A stretch of DNA of 43,235 nt from Saccharothrix sp. (GTDB lineage Bacteria; Actinomycetota; Actinomycetes; Mycobacteriales; Pseudonocardiaceae). Each line of letters opens with the position of its first letter. The first letter of the stretch is position 1. Made by a program: the position numbers and the translations under genes. The stretch covers positions 1 through 43,235 of the forward strand of contig NZ_JAPSLK010000067.1 of assembly GCF_031180885.1 (NCBI RefSeq), written 5' to 3'. Below the pieces are notes generated by a model. It did not search any database and was not told where the DNA came from. It saw nothing but the letters and a program-made list of their open reading frames with translations. Of this stretch, positions 1-8,233 are shown in pieces.

Positions 1-32
1 GGTGGATCGGGGCCGCGACGCGGTGACAGCGA

Positions 33-200
33 GGCGGGCGCAGGTTGGCGGGCGCAGGTTGGCGGGCGCAGCGCGGCGGGCGCGGCACGGCGGGCGCGGC
101 GCGGCGGGCGCAGCGCGGCGGGCGCGGCACGGCGGGCGCGGCACGGCGGGCGCGGCACGGCGGGCGCAGCACGGCGGGCGCGGCACGGCGGGCGCGGCGG
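33..200. repeat. 14-bp GC-rich tandem repeat, about 12 copies
   Basis: The core GGCGGGCGC recurs every 14 bp from position 33 to 187, with a variable five-base tail (AGGTT, AGCGC, GGCAC, GGCGC). All three forward frames stay open across it only because the composition lacks stop codons. The predicted proteins are Arg/Ala/Gly low complexity without domains, so I see no gene here. Confidence 0.85.
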
Positions 201-637
201 GTGGCGCAGTGCCGGGGCGGCGGTGCAAGGCGGCGGGCGGGGAAGCGGCCGGTGGTGGCGGGGTGGGTTGGGGCGAGCCGGGCGGCGAGGCGGCAGGGGC
301 GGCGAGGGTGGCGGTGCGGCGACGGGGCGCGGTGCCGGTGGGGGCGGCAGGGGCGAGGGGCCGGCGCGGCGAGGGGCATGGTGCCGGTGGGAGGCGAGGC
401 GGAGTGGAGTGGCGCGGTGGTGGCGTGGTGAGGCGGCGGGTAGTGGCGAGGGAGGGGCGGGGGTGGGAGGGAGATCGGGGTCGGGGGGTGGTGGGTGGGC
501 GTCCTGCCGGTGCCCGCCCGCTCCATATCACGGGACGTGTGAGGGATGGGGTGGTTCCGGATTGTGCATGTCGCTCGATCGGGTGGTCCCGGCGCGCATA
601 GCAGATTGGATCTTTTGGACACACCACCTGGGAGCCA
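201..637. other. GC-rich intergenic DNA with no gene seen
   Basis: This stretch continues the G-rich, low-complexity composition of the left edge until about 500 and then becomes normal upstream sequence of the nrdAB unit. No open frame has a recognisable domain or a convincing ribosome binding site, and no RNA gene was recognised. Confidence 0.6.
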
Positions 638-666
638 TTCACAGGCCGCACCACAACATGTAGTGT
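638..666 (+). promoter_or_regulatory. Predicted nrdAB promoter with overlapping NrdR-like box
   Basis: A -35-like TTCACA (638-643) lies 17 bp from a -10-like TAGTGT (661-666), putting the transcript start just before the riboswitch. The 16-bp imperfect palindrome CCACAACATGTAGTGT (651-666) covers the -10 and resembles the NrdR box family (ACACWATATATWGTGT-like). NrdR boxes normally come in phased pairs; I find only a weak half-site (ACAC, 621-624) upstream, so the NrdR assignment is tentative. Confidence 0.5.
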
Positions 667-675
667 CCAGCCCCG

Positions 676-852
676 CTGGTGGTTCACCGTTCTAGCCGGT
701 GACGTGAGAGGGAACCCGGTGCGAGTCCGGGACTGCCCCGCAGCGGTATGTGGGAACGACCGCCGTCAAACAAGCACTGGGCGCCCCCGCCTGGGAAGCG
801 ACGGCCAGTAGGTCTGTGCACGGCGCCCGCGAGTCCGAAGACCTGCCACCGG
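676..852 (+). promoter_or_regulatory. Cobalamin (B12) riboswitch upstream of nrdA
   Basis: The conserved cobalamin-riboswitch core is readable: GAGGGAACCCGGTGCGAGTC then CCGGGACTGCCCCGC, a GGGAAG loop near 793, and the 3' B12 box GCGAGTCCGAAGACCTGCC. CTGGTGG (676-682) can pair with CCACCGG (846-852) as the closing stem. The nrdA ribosome binding site follows at 895-900. A TCCT (885-888) that could pair with AGGA (896-899) may serve as expression platform. Known: Streptomyces class Ia nrdABS is repressed by adenosylcobalamin through such a riboswitch. Inference: the same logic holds here, so this B12-independent enzyme is made when the B12-dependent class II enzyme (not in this window) cannot work. 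Confidence 0.93.
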
Positions 853-906
853 TGCGCGTGTCGGAACCCCGGCGCGCGGCCTGGTCCTGCTCACGAGGAG
901 AGAGCC

Positions 907-3255
907 TTGACCGTTGTCGACGCGCGGCCCCTGGACGGCCTGCGTCTTGAGTTGGCGGCACTGACCACCGACCTGCCCGACGTCCGGCCGGAGCACGTGC
1001 TGCGGGTGGTGGAATCGGGAACCCACACCGATGCGGATGCGCGCGACCTGGCGATTCGGGCCTCGGCCGCGTTGACCGCCACCGACCCGCAGTACTCCAA
1101 GCTCGCCGCCCGGCTGCTCGCCCGCGCCATCCAAGACGAGGTGGGCGCGCGGAGGTTTTCCGAGTCGGTGGCGCTGGGTGCCGGAACCGGGTTGCTGTCC
1201 GAACGGCTCGCGAGCTTCGTCGCCCGCCACGCGAACGAACTGGACGACACGATCGACGAAGCAGCCACGGACCGGTTCGAGTACTTCGGCCTCAAGACCG
1301 TCTACGACCGCTACCTGTTGCGCCACCCCGAAAAGCGCACAGTCATCGAAACACCCCAGCACTTCTTCCTGCGCGTCGCCTGCGGCCTGTCCGAAACCGT
1401 CGACGAGGCCCGAGAGCTGTACACCCTCCTCTCCCGCCTCGACTACCTCCCCAGCTCCCCCACCCTCTTCAACGCCGGCACCCGCCACCCCCAACTGTCC
1501 TCCTGCTTCCTCGTCGACTCCCCGCGCGACGAACTGGAGTCGATCTACCACCGCTACGGCGAAGTCGCCCGGCTGTCGAAGTTCTCCGGCGGCATCGGCA
1601 TCTCGTGGACCCGGGTCCGCTCGCGCGGCTCGCTCATCCGCGGCACCAACGGGCGGTCCAACGGCATCGTGCCGTGGCTCCGAACGCTGGACGCCTCGGT
1701 CGCCGCGGTCAACCAAGGTGGTCGGCGCAAGGGCGCGGCGTGCGTGTACCTCGAACCCTGGCACGCCGATGTCGAAGAATTCCTCGAACTCCGCGACAAC
1801 ACCGGCGACGAGGCCCAGCGCACGCACAACCTCAACCTGGCCCTCTGGGTGCCCGACGAGTTCATGCGCCGCGTCGAGGCCGACGCCCCCTGGTCGCTGT
1901 TCGACCCCAAGGACGTCCCGCACCTGACCGACCTGTGGGGCCCGGACTTCGACGCCGCCTACCAGAAGGCCGAACGGCAGGGCCTCGCCAAGCGCACCCT
2001 CCCCGCCCGCACCCTCTACGGCCGCATGATGCGCACCCTCGCCCAGACCGGCAACGGCTGGATGACCTTCAAGGACGCCGCCAACCGAACCTCCAACCAG
2101 ACCGCGGTCCCGGGCAACGTCATCCACCTGTCCAACCTGTGCACCGAGATCCTGGAGGTCACCAGCGACGACGAGACCGCCGTGTGCAACCTCGGCTCCA
2201 TCAACCTCGCCCGCCACGTCGCACAAGGCGGCATGGACTGGGACCGCCTCCGCACCACCGTCCGCACGGCCGTGAAGTTCCTCGACCGCACCATCGACCT
2301 CACCTACTACCCCACCCCCGCGGCCGGCGGCGGCAACCGGCGCTGGCGACCGGTCGGCCTGGGCGTGATGGGCCTGGCCGACGTGTTCTTCCAGCGCAAA
2401 CTCCCGTTCGACTCGCCCGAGGCACTGGAGCTGTCGACCAGGATCGCCGAGGAGATCGCGCTCACCGCCTTCGAGACCTCCGCCGACCTGGCCGAGCGCC
2501 ACGGCCCGCACCCCGAGTTCGGCGCGACCCGGGCCGCCCGCGGCCAACTCCACCTCGACCACTTCACGCACGCCCGACCGTTCCAGCCGGACCGCTGGCA
2601 GCGGCTCCGCGAGAAGATCGCCCGCCACGGCCTGCGCAACTCGCTGATCGTGGCCATCGCGCCCACCGCCACCATCGCCTCCATCGCGGGCTGCTCGGAG
2701 TGCATCGAGCCGGTGGTGTCGACGCTGTTCAAGCGCGAGACCCTGTCCGGCGAATTCCTCCAGGTCAGCCCGTACCTGGTCGACGACCTCAAGGCCCTGG
2801 GCCGCTGGGACCAGGCCACCCGGGACGCCATCAAGCAGGCCGACGGCTCGATCCAGGCCCTCGACCTCCCGGCCGACCTCAAGGTCCGCTACCGCACCGC
2901 GTGGGAACTGCCGCAGAAGGCGTTGATCGACCTCGCCGCCGCCCGCACCCCGTACGTGGACCAGAGCCAGTCGCTGAACCTGTTCTCGGCGGCACCGACC
3001 ATCGGCAAGCTGTCCTCGATGTACGCCTACGCCTGGCGCACCGGTCTCAAGACCACCTACTACCTCCGCTCCCGCCCCGCGACCCGAATCGCCCAGACCA
3101 CCGTGACAGCCCAGACCACCGTGACAGCCCAGACCACCGTGACAGCCCAAACCACCGTGACAGCCCAAACCGCAGTGCCGGCCCAAACCGCAGTGCCAAG
3201 CACACCGAACGCCTGTTTCCTGGAGAACCCGGAGATCTGCGAGGCCTGCCAGTGA
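907..3255 (+). CDS. nrdA: Class Ia ribonucleoside-diphosphate reductase, alpha subunit
   Basis: NrdA reduces ribonucleoside diphosphates to deoxyribonucleotides in the cytoplasm together with NrdB. The TTG start at 907 is chosen because GAGGAG (895-900) sits six bases before it; the frame is open further upstream, but that part is riboswitch. The product is 782 aa. The active-site cysteines are visible: C200 (SSCFLV) and C427 (VCNLGS) as the redox pair, C412 (NLCTEI) as the thiyl radical site, and C778/C781 (CEAC) as the swinging C-terminal reductant. The glycine-rich loop GSLIRGTNGRSNG and the PTATIASIAGCSE motif are also present. The first ~60 residues are compatible with a short ATP-cone-like region, but I am not sure of that. 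Unusually, six copies of a six-residue repeat separate the barrel from the C-terminal CEAC tail. The stop codon overlaps the nrdB start. Confidence 0.96.
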   Translation: MTVVDARPLDGLRLELAALTTDLPDVRPEHVLRVVESGTHTDADARDLAIRASAALTATDPQYSKLAARLLARAIQDEVGARRFSESVALGAGTGLLSERLASFVARHANELDDTIDEAATDRFEYFGLKTVYDRYLLRHPEKRTVIETPQHFFLRVACGLSETVDEARELYTLLSRLDYLPSSPTLFNAGTRHPQLSSCFLVDSPRDELESIYHRYGEVARLSKFSGGIGISWTRVRSRGSLIRGTNGRSNGIVPWLRTLDASVAAVNQGGRRKGAACVYLEPWHADVEEFLELRDNTGDEAQRTHNLNLALWVPDEFMRRVEADAPWSLFDPKDVPHLTDLWGPDFDAAYQKAERQGLAKRTLPARTLYGRMMRTLAQTGNGWMTFKDAANRTSNQTAVPGNVIHLSNLCTEILEVTSDDETAVCNLGSINLARHVAQGGMDWDRLRTTVRTAVKFLDRTIDLTYYPTPAAGGGNRRWRPVGLGVMGLADVFFQRKLPFDSPEALELSTRIAEEIALTAFETSADLAERHGPHPEFGATRAARGQLHLDHFTHARPFQPDRWQRLREKIARHGLRNSLIVAIAPTATIASIAGCSECIEPVVSTLFKRETLSGEFLQVSPYLVDDLKALGRWDQATRDAIKQADGSIQALDLPADLKVRYRTAWELPQKALIDLAAARTPYVDQSQSLNLFSAAPTIGKLSSMYAYAWRTGLKTTYYLRSRPATRIAQTTVTAQTTVTAQTTVTAQTTVTAQTAVPAQTAVPSTPNACFLENPEICEACQ
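3091..3198 (+). repeat. Six 18-bp direct repeats inside nrdA
   Basis: The unit GCCCAGACCACCGTGACA occurs at 3091, 3109 and 3127. A variant with GCCCAAACC occurs at 3145, and two further variants ending CGCAGTGCC occur at 3163 and 3181. Every copy is exactly 18 bp, so the frame is kept and six-residue units (AQTTVT, later AQTAVP) are encoded. The array lies between the catalytic barrel and the C-terminal redox tail. Confidence 0.97.
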
Positions 3256-4250
3256 TGCTGCTCGACCCCGGCATGGACCTCACCCTGCGCCCCATGCGCT
3301 ACCCGGACTTCTACGAGCAGTACCGGGCCGCCATCCGCAACACCTGGACGGTGGAGGAGGTCGACCTCGTCGCCGACGTCGCCGACCTCGACCGCCTCAC
3401 CCCCGGCGAGCACCACCTGGTGAAGCGGCTGGTCGCGTTCTTCGCCACCGGCGACTCGATCGTGGCCAACAACCTCGTGCTCAACCTCTACCAGCACGTC
3501 AACGCGCCCGAGGCCCGCCTCTACCTGTCCCGCCAACTGTTCGAGGAGGCCGTCCACGTCCAGTTCTACCTGACCCTGCTGGACACCTACCTGCCCGACC
3601 ACGACGAACGCGCGCAAGCGTTCGCGGCCATCGAGCACATCCCGTCGATCCGGGCCAAGGGCGAGTTCTGCTTCAAGTGGATCGACTCGATCAACGGCCT
3701 GACCGAGCTGCGCACCCGCGACGACCGGCGCGCGTTCCTGCTCAACCTGATCTGCTTCGCCGCGTGCATCGAGGGCCTGTTCTTCTACGGGGCCTTCGCC
3801 TACGTGTACTGGCTGCGCTCGCGCGGCCTGCTGCAAGGCCTCGCCACGGGCACGAACTGGGTGTTCCGCGACGAGTCGATGCACATGAACTTCGCGTTCA
3901 GCGTCGTGGACACGGTCCGCGCCGAGGAACCCGACCTGTTCGACGACGCGTTGCGCGCCGAGGTGACCGCCATGCTGCGCGAGGCGGTGGAGGCGGAGTT
4001 CCAGTTCGCCCAGGACGTCTGCGGCGACGGCCTGGCCGGCATGAACGCCCGTGACATGCGCGAATACCTGTCGTACGTGGCCGACCAACGGCTGGTGCGA
4101 CTGGGCGTGGACCCGGTGTTCGGCGCGTCGAACCCGTTCCCGTTCATGGAGTTGCAGGACGTGCAGGAGCTGACCAACTTCTTCGAGCGGCGCGTGTCGG
4201 CCTACCAGGTCGCGGTGTCGGGCACGGTCTCGCTGGACGAGGAGTTCTGA
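3255..4250 (+). CDS. nrdB: Class Ia ribonucleoside-diphosphate reductase, beta subunit
   Basis: NrdB houses the metal cofactor and radical that NrdA uses. The ATG shares its A with the nrdA stop (TGATG), so the two are translationally coupled, and the 331-aa length is normal for the family. Expected ligands are visible: D67 (ATGDS), E98 and H101 (FEEAVH), a Glu in ACIEGLFF, and a Glu/His pair in RDESMH. Y105 sits four residues after H101, the spacing of the radical tyrosine Y122 of E. coli NrdB, so this looks like a tyrosyl-radical class Ia/Ib-type subunit rather than a tyrosine-less Ic type. W31 matches the conserved electron-transfer Trp. In Streptomyces a regulator gene (nrdS) follows nrdB; here a terminator hairpin follows directly. 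Confidence 0.96.
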   Translation: MLLDPGMDLTLRPMRYPDFYEQYRAAIRNTWTVEEVDLVADVADLDRLTPGEHHLVKRLVAFFATGDSIVANNLVLNLYQHVNAPEARLYLSRQLFEEAVHVQFYLTLLDTYLPDHDERAQAFAAIEHIPSIRAKGEFCFKWIDSINGLTELRTRDDRRAFLLNLICFAACIEGLFFYGAFAYVYWLRSRGLLQGLATGTNWVFRDESMHMNFAFSVVDTVRAEEPDLFDDALRAEVTAMLREAVEAEFQFAQDVCGDGLAGMNARDMREYLSYVADQRLVRLGVDPVFGASNPFPFMELQDVQELTNFFERRVSAYQVAVSGTVSLDEEF

Positions 4251-4256
4251 CGGCGG

Positions 4257-4293
4257 CGCTGCCGGTTGTGCGGCGGGCGCACAACCGGCAGCG
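4257..4293. terminator. Bidirectional hairpin between nrdB and the SGNH esterase
   Basis: CGCTGCCGGTTGTGC (4257-4271) and its exact reverse complement (4279-4293) form a perfect 15-bp stem with a 7-nt loop. It lies 6 bp after the nrdB stop and 5 bp from the stop of the convergent esterase gene. No clear T-tract follows, which is common for actinomycete terminators. Confidence 0.85.
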
Positions 4294-4298
4294 TCCAC

Positions 4299-5414
4299 TC
4301 AGGACAGACCGCAGATCGGCGAGGGGTTCCAGCCGGTCGGATCGCCGTTGATGATCAGCCCGGCGGTCGCCGAGCCGCCGGGCACGACCAGCGCGTTCCA
4401 GCCGGCGTGGCGGACGGTGACGTCGAGCCCGGACTGGCTGACCGTGCCGTTCCACGCCTGCGCCACGGACATGCCCTGGGCCAGCGTGAACCGGACCGAC
4501 CAGGTGGACACGGCGGTGGTGCCCCGGTTGGTGAACGTGACCTCGACCTGGAACCCGCCCGGCCACTTGTTGACCACCTTGACCACCGCATCGCACGCCG
4601 AGCCCGGCGACGTCGTCGTGGTGGTCGTGGTGGTGGTGGACGTCGGGGTGGTGCCGTTGAGGGCGTTCACCACGGCGGGGAACCACCGGCCGGCGATCTT
4701 CCGGTCACCGGACGCGTTGGGGTGCACCCCGTCCCCGGTGTCGGCGGACGTGGAGAACCCGGTCCACTGGTCCACCACGGTGACCGGTGACCGGGCGGTG
4801 GACTTCGCCGCCGCCCACCCCGGGATCGCCGCGTTCAAGTTGACCACCCGCTGCCCGCAGTCAGCGCAGTTGGCCGGGTTCATCGGGATGATCTGCGCGA
4901 CGAGCACCTTCATGTCCGGGTTGTCCGCGCGCATCTGGTCGACGAGCTTGCCGAACGCGGCCAGGATCGTCGCGGGTGACCGGTTGTTCCAGACGTCGTT
5001 GGTGCCGAAGTGCATCAGCACGACGTCCGGGTGGGTCTGCGCGAGCCACCCGACGAGCTGGTTCTGGTCGGCCACGTTGGTCGCCAGGAACCCGCCGTGC
5101 CCCTCGTTCTCGCCGTCGTACGGGAACCCGCAGCCCTGCGCCGGCAACGTCCCCACGAAGTCGATGTTCGTGTGGCCCGCCGCGCGCAGGTCCCGGTCCA
5201 GCAACGCGCGCCAGCAGCCGGGTGACCCGGTGATCGAGTCACCCAACGCCATGATCCGCACCGGCTCCGCCGAAGCACCGCCACCGGCCTGCGCCACCGG
5301 AGCACCACCGGCCGACGCCACCGGAGCGACGCCACCGGCCGGCGCGGCCACGACCAGGGCGACGACCGCGGCCAGCGCCCCCACTAACACGGCTAAAGCA
5401 CCGCTTCTCCGCAT
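4299..5414 (-). CDS. Secreted SGNH/GDSL carbohydrate esterase with C-terminal CBM2
   Basis: The 371-aa product starts with a signal peptide (MRRSGALAVLVGAL...). It continues as an SGNH hydrolase: block I GDSIT (S60), a GTND block near residues 137-140, and the catalytic DGVHPN (D228, H231). A Thr-rich linker (TSTTTTTTTTT) leads to a CBM2-type cellulose-binding domain (about 270-371) with paired Cys. The arrangement matches acetylxylan/acetylmannan esterases of the CE2/CE3-like SGNH groups; which acetylated polymer it prefers is inferred only from context. The ATG lies 4 bp after the mannanase stop with GGTGGGGTGA as ribosome binding site inside the mannanase end, so the two genes form one operon. 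Removing acetyl groups would open acetylated glucomannan to the mannanase. Confidence 0.88.
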   Translation of the reverse strand: MRRSGALAVLVGALAAVVALVVAAPAGGVAPVASAGGAPVAQAGGGASAEPVRIMALGDSITGSPGCWRALLDRDLRAAGHTNIDFVGTLPAQGCGFPYDGENEGHGGFLATNVADQNQLVGWLAQTHPDVVLMHFGTNDVWNNRSPATILAAFGKLVDQMRADNPDMKVLVAQIIPMNPANCADCGQRVVNLNAAIPGWAAAKSTARSPVTVVDQWTGFSTSADTGDGVHPNASGDRKIAGRWFPAVVNALNGTTPTSTTTTTTTTTSPGSACDAVVKVVNKWPGGFQVEVTFTNRGTTAVSTWSVRFTLAQGMSVAQAWNGTVSQSGLDVTVRHAGWNALVVPGGSATAGLIINGDPTGWNPSPICGLS

Positions 5415-5418
5415 GTCG

Positions 5419-7035
5419 TCACCCCACCGTGCAAGCAGAGCCGTTGAGGGTGAACGCGGTCGGCACCGAGTTCGCGCCGTTCCACGTGCCGATGAACCCG
5501 AAGCTCACCGACCCCGCCGGCGGGATGTTCGCCGTGTAGGAGGCGTTGGTCATGGTCACGTTGCTGGACGCCTGCGTATAAGTGGCGCCCCAGCTTTGCG
5601 TGATCGTCTGACCGTTCGAATAGGTCCACTTCAGGTTCCACCCGTTGACCGCGGCGGAACCGGTGTTGGTGATCTTGACGTCACCCTGGAAGCCGCCCTG
5701 CCACTGCCCGACGACCTTGTACGCCACCGCGCACGACCCGCCGCCGCCACCGGGCAACGTGGTCACCGCGACCGTGCCCGACCGGGTGGACCGGTTGCCG
5801 GCGGCGTCGCGCGCGTAGACCGCGAACGTGTAGGACGTGGCGGCCGACAAGCCGGTCACGGTCGCCGAAAGACCACTGGCCGACGCCGCCGGGGACTCGG
5901 TGGTGCCGCTGACGCGGACCACGTCGTAGCCGGTCACGCCCACGTTGTCGGTCGACGCGGTCCAGCTCAGCGTGACCGAGTTCGAGGTGACGCCGGACGC
6001 GGTGGGGGTGCCGGGGGTCGTGGGCGGCTGGTTGTCGCCGCCGCCACCGCCGAAGACCGTCGCCTCGCGCGAAGTCGCCTTGATGCCGTTGGCGCCGTTG
6101 AACGCCCGCCGGCCCCACGGCGACAGGTTCGCCGGGTCCCAGTTGACGGCCAGGTCGAGGTACTCGACGCCGCCGCCGTTGCCCGACCACGACCAGGCCA
6201 GGTAGCCGATCCCGCGCTGCTGGGTGGTGGCGAAGATGGTGTCCTCGTCGGGGTTGCCGTCGGAGTGGTCGTGGCCGAACTCGCCGACGACGATCGGCAG
6301 GCCGGCGGTGACGAACCGGCCCAGGTAGTCGTTGATCTCGGCGGCGGTGTCGAACACGCCGTACATGTGGATGGAGAACACGATGTTCTTGGCCGGGTCC
6401 GCGGCGAACACCGAGGCGGCGTTGTCGCGCATGGTGAACGACCAGTCCTGGCCCCAGTTCGGGGCGTCCAGCATGATCGTGTGCTGGAATCCGGCCGCGC
6501 GCAACCGGGCGACGGCGTCCTTGTTGTCGGCCGCCCAGGTCGCGTAGCCCTGGTTGCCGTACGGCTCGTTGCCGATGTTGAGGATGACGTACTGCTCCTG
6601 GCCGACCAGCGCGCTCTTGATGCCGATCCAGTAGTCGACGGCCTTGGCCAGGCTCACCGCGCCGCTCTGCTCGCCGTAGCCGGTGGTGTCGTGCACCTCC
6701 AGCACGCAGATCAGCCGGTTGGCCTTGCACTGGCTGACGACGGTGGAGACGTCGGCCGAGTCGTTGCGCGTCCACCGGTCGCCGCTGGAGAGCACGACCC
6801 GGACGGTGTTCGCGCCCAACGCCTTGACGTCCTTGAGGGCCTGGGCGGTGCGGCTGGTGTACCAGGTGTGGGCGTGGTTGACGCCGCGCATGACGAACTC
6901 GTTGCCGTTGGCTTCGTACAGCTTGCCGCCGCTGACGTAGAACCCGGTGGCCGCCGACGCGGGCGGCGCCGCGGTCAGCAGGGAGAGGACCATGGCGGCG
7001 ATGGCGGCGCCGACCACGGTGAATCTTTTGCGCAT
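5419..7035 (-). CDS. Secreted GH5 beta-mannanase with FN3 and CBM2 domains
   Basis: This enzyme cleaves internal beta-1,4-mannosidic bonds in mannan/glucomannan outside the cell. The chosen ATG (7033-7035) precedes MRKRFTVVG and has a GAGGT ribosome binding site; an upstream ATG at 7122 lies inside the predicted promoter and is rejected. The 538-aa protein has a signal peptide (1-29). Its GH5 domain resembles actinomycete ManA-type subfamily 8 mannanases (FVMRGVNHAHTWY, LEVHDTTGYGE), with acid/base E157 (NIGNEPYG) and nucleophile E252 (VVGEFGHDH). An FN3 domain (about 345-425) and a CBM2 (about 435-538) follow. It lies downstream of the LacI gene on the same strand, and its promoter carries both the locus LacI box and a CebR-like box, suggesting control by mannan and by cellulose signals. 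Confidence 0.93.
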   Translation of the reverse strand: MRKRFTVVGAAIAAMVLSLLTAAPPASAATGFYVSGGKLYEANGNEFVMRGVNHAHTWYTSRTAQALKDVKALGANTVRVVLSSGDRWTRNDSADVSTVVSQCKANRLICVLEVHDTTGYGEQSGAVSLAKAVDYWIGIKSALVGQEQYVILNIGNEPYGNQGYATWAADNKDAVARLRAAGFQHTIMLDAPNWGQDWSFTMRDNAASVFAADPAKNIVFSIHMYGVFDTAAEINDYLGRFVTAGLPIVVGEFGHDHSDGNPDEDTIFATTQQRGIGYLAWSWSGNGGGVEYLDLAVNWDPANLSPWGRRAFNGANGIKATSREATVFGGGGGDNQPPTTPGTPTASGVTSNSVTLSWTASTDNVGVTGYDVVRVSGTTESPAASASGLSATVTGLSAATSYTFAVYARDAAGNRSTRSGTVAVTTLPGGGGGSCAVAYKVVGQWQGGFQGDVKITNTGSAAVNGWNLKWTYSNGQTITQSWGATYTQASSNVTMTNASYTANIPPAGSVSFGFIGTWNGANSVPTAFTLNGSACTVG

Positions 7036-7078
7036 GGTGTACCTCGCGTAGTTGTCGACACTGACACGGGCGAGCGCA

Positions 7079-7092
7079 GGGCAGCGCTCCCA
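7079..7092 (-). promoter_or_regulatory. CebR/CelR-like operator in front of the mannanase gene
   Basis: Read on the minus strand the site is TGGGAGCGCTGCCC, 12 of 14 matches to the actinomycete CebR/CelR palindrome TGGGAGCGCTCCCA. It lies just downstream of the predicted -10, 44 bp before the ATG, where a bound repressor would block transcription. Confidence 0.6.
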
Positions 7093-7093
7093 C

Positions 7094-7122
7094 ACCAAAG
7101 CAATTAACCGCTTAAGTGTCAA
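7094..7122 (-). promoter_or_regulatory. Mannanase promoter with LacI box between -35 and -10
   Basis: On the minus strand TTGACA (7117-7122) is followed after 17 bp by TTTGGT (7094-7099). The spacer contains TTAAGCGGTTAA (7104-7115), which matches 11 of 12 bases (same orientation on the plus strand, TTAACCGCTTAA) with the box in front of the CE7 gene at 8236-8247. The -35 is perfect; the -10 is poor (no leading TA). Confidence 0.55.
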
Positions 7123-7150
7123 CGGGCGGGCTACGCGGGCACTCCCGGGA

Positions 7151-8167
7151 TCAGGCGACAGGCCCCGTGCTCGACCTCGGCACCAGCTCGGGATCGGAGG
7201 TCTTGACGTGCTCGACGTCCTCCCCCGCGATCACGTCGAGCAACAACCGGACCGCCGCCGCGCCGCGCTCCGCGATCGGCCGCCGCACCGCCGACAGGGC
7301 CGGCCGTACCAACCGGCACAGCGCCGAGTCGTCCCACGCCACCAGCGAAAGCTGCCCCGGCACCGACAGCCCGAGTTCGTGCGCCACGCCCAGGGCCGAC
7401 ACCGCCATCACGTCGTTGTCGAACACCAGCGCGGTCGGCGGGTTCTCCCCGGTCAGCACCCGCCGGGTCACCCGCGCCGCCGCCTCGTCGGAGTAGTCCG
7501 TGTGCACGATCCGCGCTTCGCCCAGCCCCAGCCGCGCCGCCGCCGTGGTGAACGCCCGGGACCTGGTCTGGGTGTGCACGAACCGGGTCGGCCCGGCGAC
7601 CCGGACGATCCCTCGGTGCCCGAGCGCGACCAGGTACTCCAGCACCTCCGCGACCGCGGCCTCGTCGTCGGTCCACACGCACGGCACGTCGTCCACCACC
7701 GGCTCGCCCAGCACCACCGCCGGCAGCCGCAACTCCCGCACCAACTCGACCCGCGGGTCGTCTTCCACCAGGTCGACCAGCAGCACGCCGTCCACCCGCC
7801 GCTCGGCCCACCAGCGCCGGTAGGCTGCCAGCTCGGCCTGCGCGTTATCGGTGACCTGCAACAACAACGCGGTCGGCCCGCCCGCCAACGCACCCTGGAT
7901 GCCCGCGATCAACTGCATGAAGTACGGCTCGACGCCGATCACCCGGGCCGGCCGGTCCACCACGAGCCCGATGGCGTTCGCCCGACCGTCGCTCAACGAC
8001 CGCGCCGCGCTGCTGGGCACCCACCCGAGCCGGTCGGCGATGTCCATGATCCGCCGCCGCGTGGGCTCGGACACCCCGGGCCGGTTGTTGAGCGCGTACG
8101 ACACCGCACCGGTCGACACACCCGCGGCCTTCGCGATGTCCGAGATGGTCGGACGCTTAGCTCCCAC
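7151..8167 (-). CDS. LacI-family transcriptional regulator of the mannan locus
   Basis: This 338-aa repressor has an N-terminal LacI helix-turn-helix (TISDIAKAAGVSTGAVSYALNNRPGVSE, residues ~7-34) and a periplasmic-binding-protein-like effector domain. The GTG start (8165-8167) is preceded by AAGGAGG at 5-nt spacing. The gene sits between the CE7 gene (divergent) and the mannanase-esterase operon (downstream, same strand). Near-identical TTAANCGNTTAA boxes in both target promoters, one of them in its own divergent control region, suggest it represses all of these genes and itself. The inducer is probably a manno-oligosaccharide, but only context supports that. Confidence 0.9.
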   Translation of the reverse strand: MGAKRPTISDIAKAAGVSTGAVSYALNNRPGVSEPTRRRIMDIADRLGWVPSSAARSLSDGRANAIGLVVDRPARVIGVEPYFMQLIAGIQGALAGGPTALLLQVTDNAQAELAAYRRWWAERRVDGVLLVDLVEDDPRVELVRELRLPAVVLGEPVVDDVPCVWTDDEAAVAEVLEYLVALGHRGIVRVAGPTRFVHTQTRSRAFTTAAARLGLGEARIVHTDYSDEAAARVTRRVLTGENPPTALVFDNDVMAVSALGVAHELGLSVPGQLSLVAWDDSALCRLVRPALSAVRRPIAERGAAAVRLLLDVIAGEDVEHVKTSDPELVPRSSTGPVA

Positions 8168-8233
8168 CGCGCCTCCTTGCCAGGGTGATCGCCGAGTCTA
8201 GACCGGCCGGGTGTCCGGATGCTCCACTACTGC

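Noticed and set aside
2..663. Long overlapping frames at the left end encoding Arg/Gly/Ala-rich proteins
   Set aside because: They arise from 14-bp repeats and G-rich composition; no domain, no ribosome binding site, all frames open together.
766..3186. 806-codon open frame antisense to nrdA
   Set aside because: Antisense shadow typical of high-GC coding DNA; nrdA has every catalytic motif in the sense frame.
1605..3254. Upstream in-frame extension of nrdB through nrdA
   Set aside because: Pro/Arg-rich nonsense translation; nrdB clearly starts at 3255 with the TGATG overlap.
4348..7107. 919-codon frame antisense to the esterase and mannanase
   Set aside because: Shadow of two genes with clear signal peptides, catalytic residues and CBM2 domains.
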